A DNA stretch of 64,000 nt from Plumapathes pennacea (GCA_964036295.1 OZ038472.1:8516001-8580000); one strand, 5' to 3'; numbered from the stretch's first letter, positions 10,640 through 21,383 are shown. Numbers and translations are program-made. Notes: a model not told the origin generated them from the sequence alone.

Positions 10640-12005
10640 ATTTATTACTTTGAAAATGCAATTACTGTGCATGTTGTACCACATTGCTTTCCATGCCTCG
10701 TAGTCCACCTCAATCTCTGACAGACCAAGTTTCAAAGTTGTTTCTTTGAAACTATTTTCTGATGTTTTACACATCTGCATTGCCTGAGCAGCAAAAACAT
10801 ACATAATGTTACTCAAAATATAGCCTAACCCTAATGACAAATATAAATAATTGTTCCAAATGTATTACTGTACATAGGATATACAGACGCATAGACAATA
10901 GTTGTTTACCACAGCTGTAATGCAAAGAGACAATACTATTTTTAAAACAGTGCTTTCTGTCAAATAAGAGATTATGATCTTTGCGTTTGAATTTAATCAC
11001 ATAATACTAACCCTGCTGTATCTCTTGCAGAGACTATCAACCATCATAATAACTTTTCTTCGATTCCATGCTAATGCATGCTCTGTCAATAGCTCATCCC
11101 TGTCTGTCAAAACAAGTAATCAAGATTGACAAGTTGGGTGGCATTTAAAGCTGCAAACAGTCTAAATATTAATATAAATTATGTTCAAAATGATCTACAT
11201 TACATACAAAGACATACTAGACAGTACAGAATACACAAATGTACACCAAAATACACACACAGAAAATACATACAACATGTATTTAAATCTTATGTTCTAA
11301 CATACTTTCAGGAAGCATGTACTTTGTGGTATTCCCACATCGTGACAAGTGAGAATTGATCTGTTCAACTTCCTCGCCCGTTGACCAAGCACTTCCTTCC
11401 TGCCATCGTCCACCCCATATAACCTGCAAATTTACAATAAAAAATTATGGTTGTTCAAGCACAAACAAATTTAATTTTCCTCATGGTTGTATTTTGTATC
11501 ATGCCAAAGCCTGTACAGAGTCTTTACATTCTCTGATTGAAATGTTTTGATTGTTAACATTTTAGATACGGTAAGCTTTCTGTGCGGGAAAAGTATTGTA
11601 GTGGTAGGCTTTTATCTTCACCAAAGGGAACTTTGGCTGACATACAAACGAACGCATTTGACGAAGGTTCGAACGATAATTTTCTCCGTTGCTCGCATTT
11701 GTAGTTTGCGTCGCATGTTTTGTGAGGGATTATTATATTGAAGCAAAGCAGATACGACGGCCTGGATTCACGTATTTAAACCTGAGATGCCTTTTGCTCT
11801 TGCTGCATATTCGAACCAAACCTGCTGCACGGCGCCAACCTGTACATTCGTAAGCATTCCATGAATGAAATTTGAGTGGTGTTGCTGGTACTTTTAAACA
11901 GCGGTTGATTGTTTTGTGAATACGTTGGCCCAGGCATATTTTGTTTTTCACGATACGAAACTCGTTTATTCTGTGTAAAGTATATAGTGTCAGGCAGTCA
12001 GTCGT
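10640..12005. other. Unassigned sequence
   Basis: AT-rich with short frames on both strands, none recognisable. The stretch 11560-11860 is somewhat richer in CpG and contains a 95-residue minus-strand frame (11733-12020) without any motif I know. No transposon ends, RNA gene or repeats found. Confidence 0.35.
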
Positions 12006-12008
12006 CGG

Positions 12009-12118
12009 GCACACGGTCATGGAAAGTCATGGAATTTGAAATTTTGTGTTCCAGGCCTGGAAAGTCATGAAATTTTGGAAAATGTGTTGCGGTCATGGAA
12101 AACTCACGGAAGTTCATG
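12009..12118. repeat. TCATGGAA short tandem repeat
   Basis: At least five degenerate copies of GTCATGGAAA/TCATGGAATT within about 110 bp. Words of this type are known as a low-complexity repeat in many animal genomes; there is no sign of coding. Confidence 0.7.
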
Positions 12119-14224
12119 TTTGTATCTAATATTAGATTCAACAAAATTCGGAAACATTTTTTAAGTTGGTGGGTTGCAAAAATGGCCTTTCAAGGTTGTG
12201 ACTTGCTACTGGTCAAATGTGCATGTTACAGTAAGTTAATTTTTCCACCTAAATACCTTTCAAGCAGATAAAAATATGCAAGATAATAATACTGTATACA
12301 AGGAGGACAGAAGAGAAAAATAACTGCTTCTTGTTGGAGTTGAAGGAATGCATGGCCAATCTGAAATGTCATTGCTGTTGTAACTCACTAAAGTAAGCAC
12401 AGATTTCCATGGCAGAAGGAGCTCTGGAAATGGCTCTGATGAAGTCTATGTGGTTCTTTTATGTGGTGAGCAAGATAAGACCTTGTGTGACTTTTAGGTT
12501 AATCTTGAACTGCATGTCACCAATATTTTTGAACTTCAGCTTAACTGTGACATAATGTTTGTTGATTGCATCAGCTTTACTACAGTCTCAGTCTTGCAGA
12601 AAGGCGTGTCGTACCGTATTTGGCCAAGTCCAAATAGAAGTCGTTTAGAATCCACAAAAGCGAAGACTATATAGAATCTCAAGGCAGGTCAACAAACAAT
12701 TTCAAACCTTGCAGAGTTTACAATGTGCACTTGGTCAAACTAATGGATCTAGCCTTCTTAGACTGATTTGTCACCTGGCAATTTCTCAGCTTCACCTACT
12801 TGAGAATTATCGGCAGTTGTCAATATTCTAACAGAATCTGTCATTACAGTCTCTTTCTCTCCCTATAAGTAAAGTGGACACTTTTGTAACCTTCATTTTC
12901 TTCATTTTGAACTTACTGAAAACCTGTGAAATAGAGTTTGGATTTCAGAGTAACATACTTTTTTTTTACAAAGATTGAGATCTACAAGGGCTTTTATGAC
13001 TTCTTCAAAGTGCTCATTTGTTTGGTGTTTGACTAAAGAAAAGTTATGCATGTGCCACATGTCAGGCTAACAGTGAGTTTAAAAGGGTAAATTTCCTAGT
13101 CGGTGGCTAAAATATGATAGATACATGCTAAATGTATCTTTACCAAATTCCCTTTCTTACCACTTTCATTTTAAAATTGGCTTTCCAGAGGTTTGTGGAA
13201 GACCCATGACAGTCGCATGAACTTTCATGCACAGTAAAGCTTATTCAAAATTTAAAACACCCACTCAGAAGAAAAAGGTGTTTTTCACAGTCCTACAAGG
13301 ACGAATTGATACCAAATTTTGTTGTTTAATAGTTCTATCCTATCATTTTATTTGTCAAAAAAAAATCTTGGATATTCCTTGCCGTTTATCCAGAAATTTA
13401 AGGTTTTTGGATTGCACAATACCCGTGTAATCGGTTTACAAATGTGCCGCACTGATGCCAATCCGCTAAAATTCCAGCGGTGAGAGAATAGGGTTTGTAG
13501 CAATCAGATTTAACTGCCATTTGGCATTTATGTCTGCTTCTTCAGTGCCTTTAATATTAGATTTTTCTAGACTTAAATTTTGAAAAACAAGTACGATGTT
13601 GAGTTACAGTTGTGGATAAACGTCCTCAAGTAAGGAATGTGGTACTGTTATTAAATATTTTTCTTCTTCTGAGGGGTGAAACAAGTTTTGTACATATATA
13701 GTCTACTCTGCTTGGTCTTACTACCCTATTATGTCTAAATTCAAGGTCGGACTATGCGCTGTACGTCGGTTTTTGTGGCTATATTTTTATTTTTATTAAC
13801 GTAATACAGGTAGGATCAAAACCAAGTTTTGCATTTGGTAGCTCTATCTTATTACTTCAATACCCAAAAGAAAACATTCTTATTACTGACATTTTCCCCA
13901 TAATTTTTAAATTTTTATATCACACTTTAATCCTGAAACAGGCCATGTAAGTGTGTCATTCTGATGCTACTCTGCTAGAAATCTGGCATCGAAATATTGT
14001 TTGTATAACCAAGCCTAAATGCTTACTAATTCAGTTACTCTCTTGTATCTTAGCAAAAGTTTCTTAGTGAAAAGTAGCAAGACAAAAAAATGGTTTTGAT
14101 TTAAGCTTTCAGCGAGCTTGTTTTAGCATGGACTTGTGTGCCTATGGAACAAAACTGCCAGCTTGTGAGAGTGCACACTCTGTGGGCATTTTGCAGGCAT
14201 GCTACTCGCTCTTGTATATAATAT
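12119..14224. other. Unassigned sequence
   Basis: About 2.1 kb of AT-rich sequence without a frame longer than about 70 codons and without a recognisable repeat or RNA gene. It may hold introns or decayed elements, but nothing can be supported from the sequence. Confidence 0.35.
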
Positions 14225-14565
14225 TGTAATGCACGAGCATTAGGTGCTAGCAAGTATTGAGTTGAGTTCATTAATCGAATGTAATGCGTGAGCGTTAGAC
14301 GTTCGCTGTAAGTTTAGTCCATTTGTTATCTGTTAAGTGTTAGAGTATGAAGTAAAGTCCGTTAAAGTGGCGACTGATAGCGAATTGGTTAGCGTGTGTC
14401 TAGTATAAAAGGAATCACAAGCCGTTGTGGTACGAGTTTTGTACGGGAGTTTGTGCGAGAGTTTCGTATGAGTTTTGTATGAGTCGACGTACTGTTGAGA
14501 GGTTAATACAGTTGGACGTTGTTGAAGCTCTGTTTCCTGTGTTTGTGGACCCTGGATACGTTACA
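14225..14565 (+). mobile_element. LTR of a retrotransposon (5' LTR)
   Basis: The segment begins TGTAATGCA and ends ACGTTACA, giving the expected TG...CA with a short inverted match, and it directly precedes the primer-binding site. A TATA box (TATAAAA, 14404-14410) sits mid-way, as expected at the U3/R border. The start is set by the TG; a second, similar TGTAATGCGTGAGC at 14280 is a 55 bp-offset internal duplication in U3. No matching 3' LTR was found, so the element is broken. A tRNA-Leu-primed Ty3/gypsy-type element is the likeliest class, by inference. Confidence 0.65.
14404..14410 (+). promoter_or_regulatory. TATA box in LTR
   Basis: TATAAAA followed by GG, about 155 bp before the LTR end. 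Transcription would be expected to start roughly 25-30 bp downstream. Confidence 0.5.
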
Positions 14566-14567
14566 AT

Positions 14568-14657
14568 TGGTGGCAGCGGTGGGGTCGCTGAGTACGTTAC
14601 AATTGGTGGCAGCGGTGGGATCGCTGGGTACGTTACAATTGGTGGCAGCGGTGTGGG
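14568..14657 (+). other. Triplicated tRNA-Leu primer-binding site
   Basis: TGGTGGCAGCGGTGGGAT at 14604 matches, by complementarity, the 3' end of animal tRNA-Leu (AAG/TAG type, ending ...CACCGCTGCCA plus CCA). Near-copies begin at 14568 (one change at the inner end) and 14640 (matches 14 nt, then diverges). The step is exactly 36 bp, and each unit also includes the LTR end, TACGTTACAAT. So the LTR/primer-site junction itself is in three tandem copies. Confidence 0.8.
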
Positions 14658-14660
14658 CAA

Positions 14661-14965
14661 TCAAGCACAAGGATTGTGAGTATAGATTTTGAATTTAATT
14701 TGTCGTTTTGTGAACTTCGCGGGAGAAGTCGTCGAGACCAGAAACGGTTGAAGTAGTTGAATCGTTGGAACTGAATAGCTGTTGGATCAGAAACGATTGA
14801 AGTCGTCGGGACTTTCTTCTACCAGTGGATATGGCAACTGAGTTTGATATGGATCCAGAATATCGGGACGGCGAACCTCCAAGTCCGTCGCTGTCGCAGT
14901 CAAGAGAATCGTCAGAAACCCCACAGCAACTCCTAATGATGCCATTTTGTCTGTATTACAAGGGC
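14661..14965 (+). pseudogene. LTR retrotransposon leader and gag start, truncated
   Basis: An untranslated leader is followed by an ATG at 14831 opening a short acidic, Ser/Pro-rich frame (starts MATEFDMDPEYRDGEPPSPS). After about 40 codons the better continuation lies in another frame (NDAILSVLQGL). The element is then cut by LINE sequence in opposite orientation at about 14956. The position downstream of the primer site supports gag. No capsid, protease, polymerase or integrase follows. Confidence 0.4.
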
Positions 14966-15395
14966 TGGTCCTCAATTTTCATGGATTCTCGAATGAATCC
15001 TTTTACTTTCTCTTCTGTTCGTATCGCCAGTCTGCCTCCGGTCTCCTCCGGCAGACTGGCGATGCGAATATTGTTTCTCCTACTCTGATTCTCCAAGTAG
15101 TCCACTTGGTCCAGAATATTTCCAAAATCCTGCTCCATGTTCCCCATTCTTACTTCTGAGTTGAGGTTCACTTCTTTGTGCTTTATCATAGTTGCCTTGA
15201 GATCATCGATTTCCCTCTGCGAGAACTCGAGGCTTATCTTCAGTTTGTGGATTTCCTTTATCACCCCGTCCATTCTCTGCGTAAAATTGTCCAACAACAT
15301 CTCCGTAAATGATTTGAAGTTACTCTCTTGGATAGCCAGGAAATTTTATCCGAATTAACGGAGCTCTCAACACGTGTGTCTGCCATGTTTGACAG
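14956..15395 (-). pseudogene. LINE ORF1-like fragment
   Basis: The minus-strand frame 15300-14956 (115 codons) has a heptad-rich coiled-coil half followed by LENQSRRNNIRIASLPEE, the sequence at the start of the RRM-like domain in L1/L2-type ORF1 proteins. It stops soon after (…MKIEDQPL, stop at 14956-14958). A short frame starting MADTRVESS (15387 downward) lies just upstream, one frame away, and looks like the original N-terminus after a frameshift. ORF1 proteins bind RNA and act as chaperones in retrotransposition; this copy lacks most of that domain. It lies downstream of ORF2-like sequence, the wrong order for one intact element. Confidence 0.65.
15018..15068. repeat. Near-perfect inverted repeat inside ORF1-like frame
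   Basis: CGCCAGTCTGCC at 15025-15036 is exactly inverted at 15050-15061. The stem extends outward to about 19 bp with one mismatch; the loop is 13 nt. In the ORF1-like frame it encodes two similar peptide stretches, one on each side. Confidence 0.85.
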
Positions 15396-15419
15396 TATGC
15401 TAATTCTGAAAAAAGCAGA

Positions 15420-16919
15420 AAAAAGTAAGTAAACTTGGGACTTAGTTATAGGGGAAAGAAAGAAACTGGAGGATGGTGATTTACCAATATACTGGAGGGG
15501 ATTGGTATGATTGACGTTATTAATTGAACTAGCTAGCGTTGGTCCTACATTGACAAAGAAATCGTTGAACTGTTCAGCTATATCTGTTGACTTTGTATAG
15601 GTTTTGTTGCCTCTTACGAGCCTCGTCGGGTGTGTTTGACCTTTCATTTTACGTTTAATTGGAGTGCCAATAAGTTTCCAAGTTGCTTTCATATTATCTT
15701 TACAACTATCGAAATGCTTGGTATAGTATTCTTTTTTGCTTTTGTTTTTTAAAAAACTAAGCATATTTGCATATTGCTTATATTGGTTAATTTTTACTGG
15801 ATGTTTGCTTAAGTAATGTGTATGGTACATTTCTTGTTTTTTCCTAATTGATTTTAATATCCCGCTTGTAATCCATGGCTTGTTAAGTTGCTTAGTTTTG
15901 TTTCGTGAGGCAACTTTTGTGGGGGCATGTTTATTTACAATTTTGCAAATTGCATTAATTGCATCAGTTGTCTTAACATGTACATGTATATTATTTTTTT
16001 GGTTAAGTATTTTATCCCAATTAATTTGGTTAATGTCATTTAAAAAGATATATCAACGGTTGCAATACCAGCAGTAGTTTGGTAGATTGATGAATTAGTA
16101 TATATATGGTCTATGAGTGTAGATGTATGATTGGTTATTCTCGTTGGTTTTGTTATTAAAGGGAGAAAACTATTTGAATAAAGCATATCTAAGTATTCTT
16201 CCGTTAGTGAATGAGTGCTATATTTTAGGAAGTCAATATTCATGCCACCCAAAATATAGACCTGATAATTATTTAAATTTAATTCTTTGATTATTTCTTC
16301 TAGCTTAGTAGTAAATTCTTCTAGATTAGCAGTAGGGTGTCTATATAAGCAGCCAATAATTATATGTGAAGTATTGTCATCAGGGTTAATTTCTAGCCAG
16401 GAAGATTCAACTAGTTGCATCTCAAATTTTATGTCAGGTCTGGGAATGGTTTTTAGATCGTTAGAAGCATAAATTCCTGCACCGCCTGCCATTGTAGGAG
16501 AGTCAGTATGGAAGAATGTATAATTTGGTATGTCAATATTTAATACAGAGTTTTGATTCAATTTAGTCTCTGTTACAGCTAAAATTCCAGGTTTCAGATT
16601 TAGGGAATATAATATGTCACACAGTAGGTCATGATTTTTGGACAAGCTTCTTACATTACAATGGAGGAGTGACAGAGATTTAGTCCCGAGTTTTTTTCAT
16701 TGTTTTGTTTAATTTAGAGATTGAGTAATATTCTGATGAAGGTGTAGAGAGCATTAGATCAGAATCACATTCATCACATTTATCTGGATTTGAGATAAGA
16801 TCATATAAATCAGTATCAATGCTAATCTCATGAGACCAATTGCCAGTTGTAATGTTAAATTCTCTGTCAGAAAGGTTGAAAAAAGGTAAATCACTTACGT
16901 TACATTCGGTTTCTGCCAT
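15420..16919 (-). pseudogene. LINE ORF2 fragment: endonuclease and linker
   Basis: On the minus strand a frame starts at 16919 (MAETECNVSD) and runs to 16680. The endonuclease then follows in another frame, with LSLLHCNVRSLSKN at about 16680-16635 and AVTETK, the catalytic-Glu motif of APE-type LINE endonucleases. The expected GDFN is GGMN here, so the catalytic Asp is lost. The domain stops at TAGIATVDIS before the expected SDH. The linker resumes with KPWITSGILKSIRKKQ (about 15880) and continues through 15830-15420. Reverse-transcriptase motifs are absent. CR1/L2-like affinity is inferred. It is inactive. Confidence 0.8.
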
Positions 16920-17637
16920 CAGGTTGTATACATATAGAATAGAATTCTATTTTTTTTCCTACCGTTCTTATTGTATTGACAGATGTATTACTGTTGAGCA
17001 ATCTGGTCCAGGAATTCGTCAAATTGATTGTGAGCCTTGAAGGCATGCGTGCGTGAGGCGTCTGATAGAAGTATTAAAGCAAAACAATATCATTTATTCA
17101 GTACTTCCAGCCTAAGAAAAGGCACCCCTTTCCCCTTCTGGGAGGAGCCTCTCCATATAGTCCACCATGGGAAGTACCCCCCTCCCCCAGGGGGGATTGA
17201 TCACAGCATTCAAATAGAAGGCAAACTTTGTTCTAGAGTACTTAACTGAGCTATACACGTTATTTAACCCGAGAAATAGCAAGCACATACATCCGAATGA
17301 AATGCACGTAAACAGGAAACAGACAGATTACACTCTCTTTTTTGACGTCTGATTTTGAACCAAAATGATCCGCAGTGTTTACAAATATTTCGAGAGAGCA
17401 ACAAAATATGCTAATGTCAGTCGTAAGAAAGTTTAGATGCACAATCTTAAACACAAGGGTGCAGTATAAAAGGGTGCTTCCCAGGGAAGCGCAGAGCCAC
17501 TTGTCAATCAACAGCGACCGAGACAACAGCTCCTAATTAGTAACAAAATTGGAATTGCCAGTGAGCTCATTGGGTGGGGTTGAGACCAGATGAAACTAAA
17601 ATGGAAAGAAGTAGGGACAAGAGTGAAACTCGCAAAA
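16920..17637. other. Unassigned sequence
   Basis: No recognisable gene. A C-rich/G-rich palindromic spot lies at 17177-17196 (CCCCCTCCCCCAGGGGGG). A minus-strand frame of 88 codons (17526-17260) has no motif I know and is probably chance. Confidence 0.3.
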
Positions 17638-18012
17638 GAGACTTTGTTGTATTATATGTGTAGGGTGGTCTTGAAAGTTCTCATCATGATAATATTCTCT
17701 TTCACACAAAATCATGCCATGTCCATTTCACAGTAATTTATTTTGTCCCATAATATTAAGAAATTATACAGGTCAAGTCAGTTTTTGCACTACATTCATA
17801 GGTAAAATGTATACATACTTCTCAAGTGGGGGTTACATTATACTGTACTTCTCAGAAGTTTTCAATTGTTGCATGTGCTGCCTGGTACATGTACAAAAGC
17901 ACAAAATCCCATGCCAGGAGAATATAACCCTAACCCCATACTCCCCAACATATTGGAAAATAAGAAGTTCTGTAAGTGAAAATGGAAAAATGCATTATAA
18001 AAATATACAGTA
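17638..18012 (+). repeat. Dispersed repeat D, copy 1
   Basis: Shares long stretches with 20925-21570: AGTTCTCATCATGATAATAT, CATGCCATGTCCATTTCACA, the block around 'aaaagcacaaaatcccatgc', and the tail with 'gtgaaaatggaaaaatgcat'. It contains no insertion, so it shows the pre-insertion state for copy 2. No coding potential. Each copy holds two TAACCC units, which are too few to be telomeric. Confidence 0.75.
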
Positions 18013-19074
18013 ATTCTACAGAATATTAGACATAAGAGAGTCAGATAAGCACATTCTCTATCAATGTAAGATGCTGTGAGACACAAGATGAGCATGATCA
18101 GTTTATTACCATATTGACATTCTTTTCTTAAAATGTCTCATTTCTTATGTCATATGGGTAAACTAACTCTTCTTATCACACAAAGGTTCTTTTCCCAGTT
18201 GGGCTCAGTGAACTTCATGTTTCTCCCATTGATATTTTGGGACCTGTGGAAAATAAATCAAACAATACACAATAATTTTGAGCTGTATTCAGTAACAAAG
18301 AAAAATATGCATTTGAAATGAAATTCATAGTCTTCAAAGACAAATAATGTAAAACAAAGTATGTGTAGCTACATTTTAATTGAGAGAAAAGCATGCAAGT
18401 TCTCAAAGACAAAAAAGTGTAAAACAAAGTATGGCAGCTACTATTTAATAAATAAATTATTAAATTAATTATTAAATTAATTATTGATAGAAAACCATGA
18501 AATTAAACACTAAGGAAAGTGTAATCCAGTTAGAAAAGACAATAGTGGTGTGATGGTGTCATGAGTGCACTGTACCATACATTTCTTTGTGTTCTACTTA
18601 TTGGAGGATGTTTGCAAAATTCGTGAAGTGAACATATACTGTACAATTACATGCATGTAAAAAAAAACTGACAGCAAACACAATCAATTCAACCAGAAAA
18701 AAAACAACATGAAGTCAAGAATTCAGTCAAAAATGTAGCACCATACGTATTTTGTCTTTCGTGCAGGTACAGCACTTTTTATTCGTGTTCAATAAACTTG
18801 ATAGGTTTTCAACAGACAATTTAAACAAAGAAGGAAATATTAACGAATCCATTATTGCATTTAGCAAGTGAATCAGGTGTGAAAATTGAAAATGGTTGGC
18901 AGTTTCTAACATGAAAGACAAACGTAATGAAAGAACAACAAAGCAAAGAAAACTACTGTATTTCCCACAAGCATTTATTGCCCAGGTACAAAGGAAGAAA
19001 AGGAAGTGTTTTATTTCTTACCTGACCCTTATTTCCTGGTGATAAGAATCGGCAAATCACTCAATTTTGGCAGG
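18013..19074. other. Unassigned AT-rich sequence
   Basis: Contains a simple AT tract built of TAAATTATT words at about 18446-18487, and two similar segments of about 70 bp at 18320-18375 and 18395-18445 (both with CAAAGACAAA...GTGTAAAACAAAGTATG). No gene recognised. Confidence 0.35.
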
Positions 19075-19740
19075 GAGCTAGACTGCTGAGAAATTTCTGC
19101 ACATCTTTTTTGTTTCGCTTACAGCTGGTGTAGGTATAGTTCGGGTCAGTCATGCTTTGGTTGGCAACAAGTGGCCATGTTTCCTTGCACACCTTACAGT
19201 GAAGGTTTTCTTCGTAGCGGTGGAAGACTGCAAGTTCCTCTTGTGCCCACTGGTGTTCGTGTAGAGCCGGGTTGTCAGGGTCAGCCCATCCACGACCATG
19301 CAGATATTGTTGCCTCTGGAAGCGTCGTTCTTCGACAACAGACGAACGTTGCTCACGGCGTCGATTGTGGACTCATTTTGAGCCTGAAGCCTGCGGGTCC
19401 TTTCTGCATTCGTTTCATTGTGGCGTCGGGAAGCAGCTCGTTGTCGAGCGGCTTTCACACGCTGTTCTTTTGCACGAGTCGTTTCTTGGGTCTGCTTCTG
19501 CATATGATGCTCCTGATCAGCTATAATGCGCTGCTCTGTTTCCTGGGTTGTCTCCTGAGCTCGTTTCTGCTGATAATGCTCTCGGTCGTTGTTTCGCTTT
19601 TTTGGCAGTGACAGCACTGTCTGTTTGCCGTCTGCGCTCGAGACGAATACACCGCTCCTGGCTTGTCTCACAAATTCGTCTTAGTCTCGCTTGTTCTCTT
19701 CGTTTTTGAGGACGAACTTGTTTCTTCTCTTGAGGGTATT
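19075..19740 (-). pseudogene. Helitron-like ORF fragment (N-terminal part)
   Basis: Minus strand. The upstream part is a basic, Gln/Arg/Glu-rich run of ET.E.R..R.-type repeats (about 19720-19380, itself spread over two frames). A shift near 19370 gives a second coherent frame with DNPALHEHQWAQEELAVFHR, then HCKVCKETWP and later YTSCKRNKKDVQKF. That is a CxxC...CxxC-like zinc site of the kind found before the conserved region of Helitron/PIF1-linked proteins in invertebrates (recalled, not searched). It stops at about 19075 before any Rep or helicase motif. A non-Helitron gene fragment remains possible. Confidence 0.45.
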
Positions 19741-19789
19741 CATACTTGCCGTATTTACTTCTTCAACCTCTTTGCAACGGACCAGCAGA

Positions 19790-20060
19790 ACACCACGTGA
19801 TCTACCCAGCAGACACCGCGGTGCGGGAAGGTCGCCCGTGAACGAAAAACATTTAAAACACGAGATTCGAGGTCGCGGAGAGGAAAGAGCCTGGCAACGA
19901 CATTAGAGTGTTCTACCCAGCAAACCCCGCGCGTGATTCTGTTCCAAGTTTCTACCCAGCAGACCCCACTGCGCGGGGACGTGATTCTCTTCCGATGTTT
20001 TTCCCAGCAAACCCCGTTGCGCGGGGAGGTCGCCCGTGAACGAAAAACATTAAAAAACGA
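19790..20060. repeat. Irregular tandem repeat, CCCAGCAGACCCC type
   Basis: Five degenerate copies of CCCAGCA(G/A)AC(C/A)CCG..GCG, several followed by GCGGGGA. Two copies, near 19800-19860 and 20005-20055, also carry GGTCGCCCGTGAACGAAAAA. The internal CCCCG...CGGGG can pair as a small hairpin. The array lies upstream, in the minus-strand sense, of the Helitron-like fragment and could be its 5' region, but I cannot see a terminus. Confidence 0.65.
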
Positions 20061-20924
20061 CATGGTGTTCAGATTAGTACCCACGCAGGGCGTGGGAACA
20101 ATACCACTGCGAAACTAAGGCTACTTGATCGAATGGAAGAAATATTTCAACATGCACTGTACAATAAGCCGAAGCATTTTGACAACTGTCACGCTCGTGC
20201 AGAGCATAACACATGTAATATATTCACCGAGACGCATTAGTCAAGTCTTGAGCCCTGAGAATGAATATTTTCGTCTCAAAAACGGATATACCTAACGGAA
20301 ATGTGCCTTATGCCTTTTTTGACACAGAAACTGACTACATTGGCATTGTTCTGGCTGATTTAAATCCTAAATATCCTTCTGAATTTTGTTGTAAATAATG
20401 AGGGGGGGGGGGGGAGAGGGGTGCATGAAATATATTGTCCAGTTAGGGAGGAGCAGGAGAGTTTACAGTGTTGGTTGAGGGGGATGAGATATCATGACTT
20501 GTTTCCTTCCACTATGATAAGCAGTGATAGGTCCCTCAAGCCCAAGGAAGGTTTATAATCTCAGAGTTGGCTCAAAGAACTTAAACTGGTTCGTTTTAAA
20601 GCCGGTGTGAGCGTCGGTGAGTTTTTCATAGTTTTTTTGAAGGTCGCAAACAACCTCAAGTTTTGCCATTTAAAAAAAAGTACAAGTACACTAGAAATAC
20701 GATTTTTGCAGCGGCCCCACACCCAAGTAATTGATTATGTATGACATTGCTGGGTAGAGCTCTTATATATGCTTACACTTGTATAATGTAAATAAAGGCA
20801 GATGACACTATATTAGCACTTACATGATATTGGCATGTGTGTTGCATAGATGAGAGTTTTACCCATTGCTGTTTGAAGAGTACAGCAATTCTACTATATA
20901 TGTAGGTTGGTTTTTAAAGAAAAA
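20061..20924. other. Unassigned sequence with small ORF
   Basis: Holds a poly-G tract at 20402-20414 and the small frame 20261-20398. Otherwise no recognisable feature. Confidence 0.3.
20261..20398 (+). pseudogene. 45-residue ORF, unknown
   Basis: A frame starting MNIFVSKTDIPNGNVPYAFF with balanced, coding-like composition and a double stop at the end (TAA TGA). Not recognised. An in-frame stop lies 12 bp upstream of the ATG, so it is not the tail of a longer frame. It could be a decayed exon or chance. Confidence 0.15.
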
Positions 20925-21024
20925 GTTCTCATGATATTATTCATCATGCCATGTCCATTTCACAGTAATATATTTTGTCTCATAGTCAGTCTTTGCACTA
21001 CATTCATTGGTGAAATACTGTATA

Positions 21025-21234
21025 TTATTATATACATACTGAGACATACTCACGAAAAAGCCATATCGTAAAATTTCGTACGCAAATGAGTTCTAGCCAA
21101 TGAGAGGCCGCGAACGACGCTTTTCACACGTGAAAAAAATCGTTCGTCCAATCACAAGCTGCGAACGACGATTTTTCACTACTTTTAAAGGGTTTCCCGG
21201 TCCCATCATAAATGTCTCAGTATGTATATAATAA
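21025..21234. mobile_element. MITE with 23 bp terminal inverted repeats
   Basis: Positions 21025-21047 are the exact inverse of 21212-21234, with core TATACATACTGAGACAT. The outer bases are TTATTA/TAATAA, so the true end and the TA or TTA target duplication cannot be fixed. The interior has repeated GCGAACGACG and GTTCGTCC words and no frame. It inserted into repeat D copy 2. Confidence 0.75.
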
Positions 21235-21244
21235 ACAGAAAACA

Positions 21245-21383
21245 TCATGGAAAGTGCTTTGTACAGTTTTTATTCACTCGTTGTTTCGTATCATAAAACT
21301 CACTCGCTCGCAAAGCCTCGCTCGTTCGTTTTATGATACTTCACAACTCGTGAATAAAAACCGTACGCGCGCACTTTCCATGA
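21245..21383. mobile_element. Foldback element, 139 bp
   Basis: Nearly the whole segment is an inverted repeat. TCATGGAAAGTGC at 21245-21257 is inverted at 21371-21383, and the arms continue through GTTTTTATTCACTCG and CGTATCATAAAAC to a short centre near 21315. It sits 10 bp from the MITE at 21025-21234 and was probably inserted into or beside it. It would form a long hairpin when single-stranded. Confidence 0.75.

Noticed and set aside
14425..14679. Gly/Ser-repeat protein (VTIGGSGG units)
   Set aside because: The frame is the translation of the LTR and the 36 bp primer-site repeats.
17920..17945. Telomere-like TAACCC repeats (also at 21510-21525)
   Set aside because: Only two units in each place, both inside dispersed repeat D.
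19790..20060. CRISPR-like array
   Set aside because: The repeats are degenerate, spacing is irregular and the context is a eukaryotic genome; it is a minisatellite.
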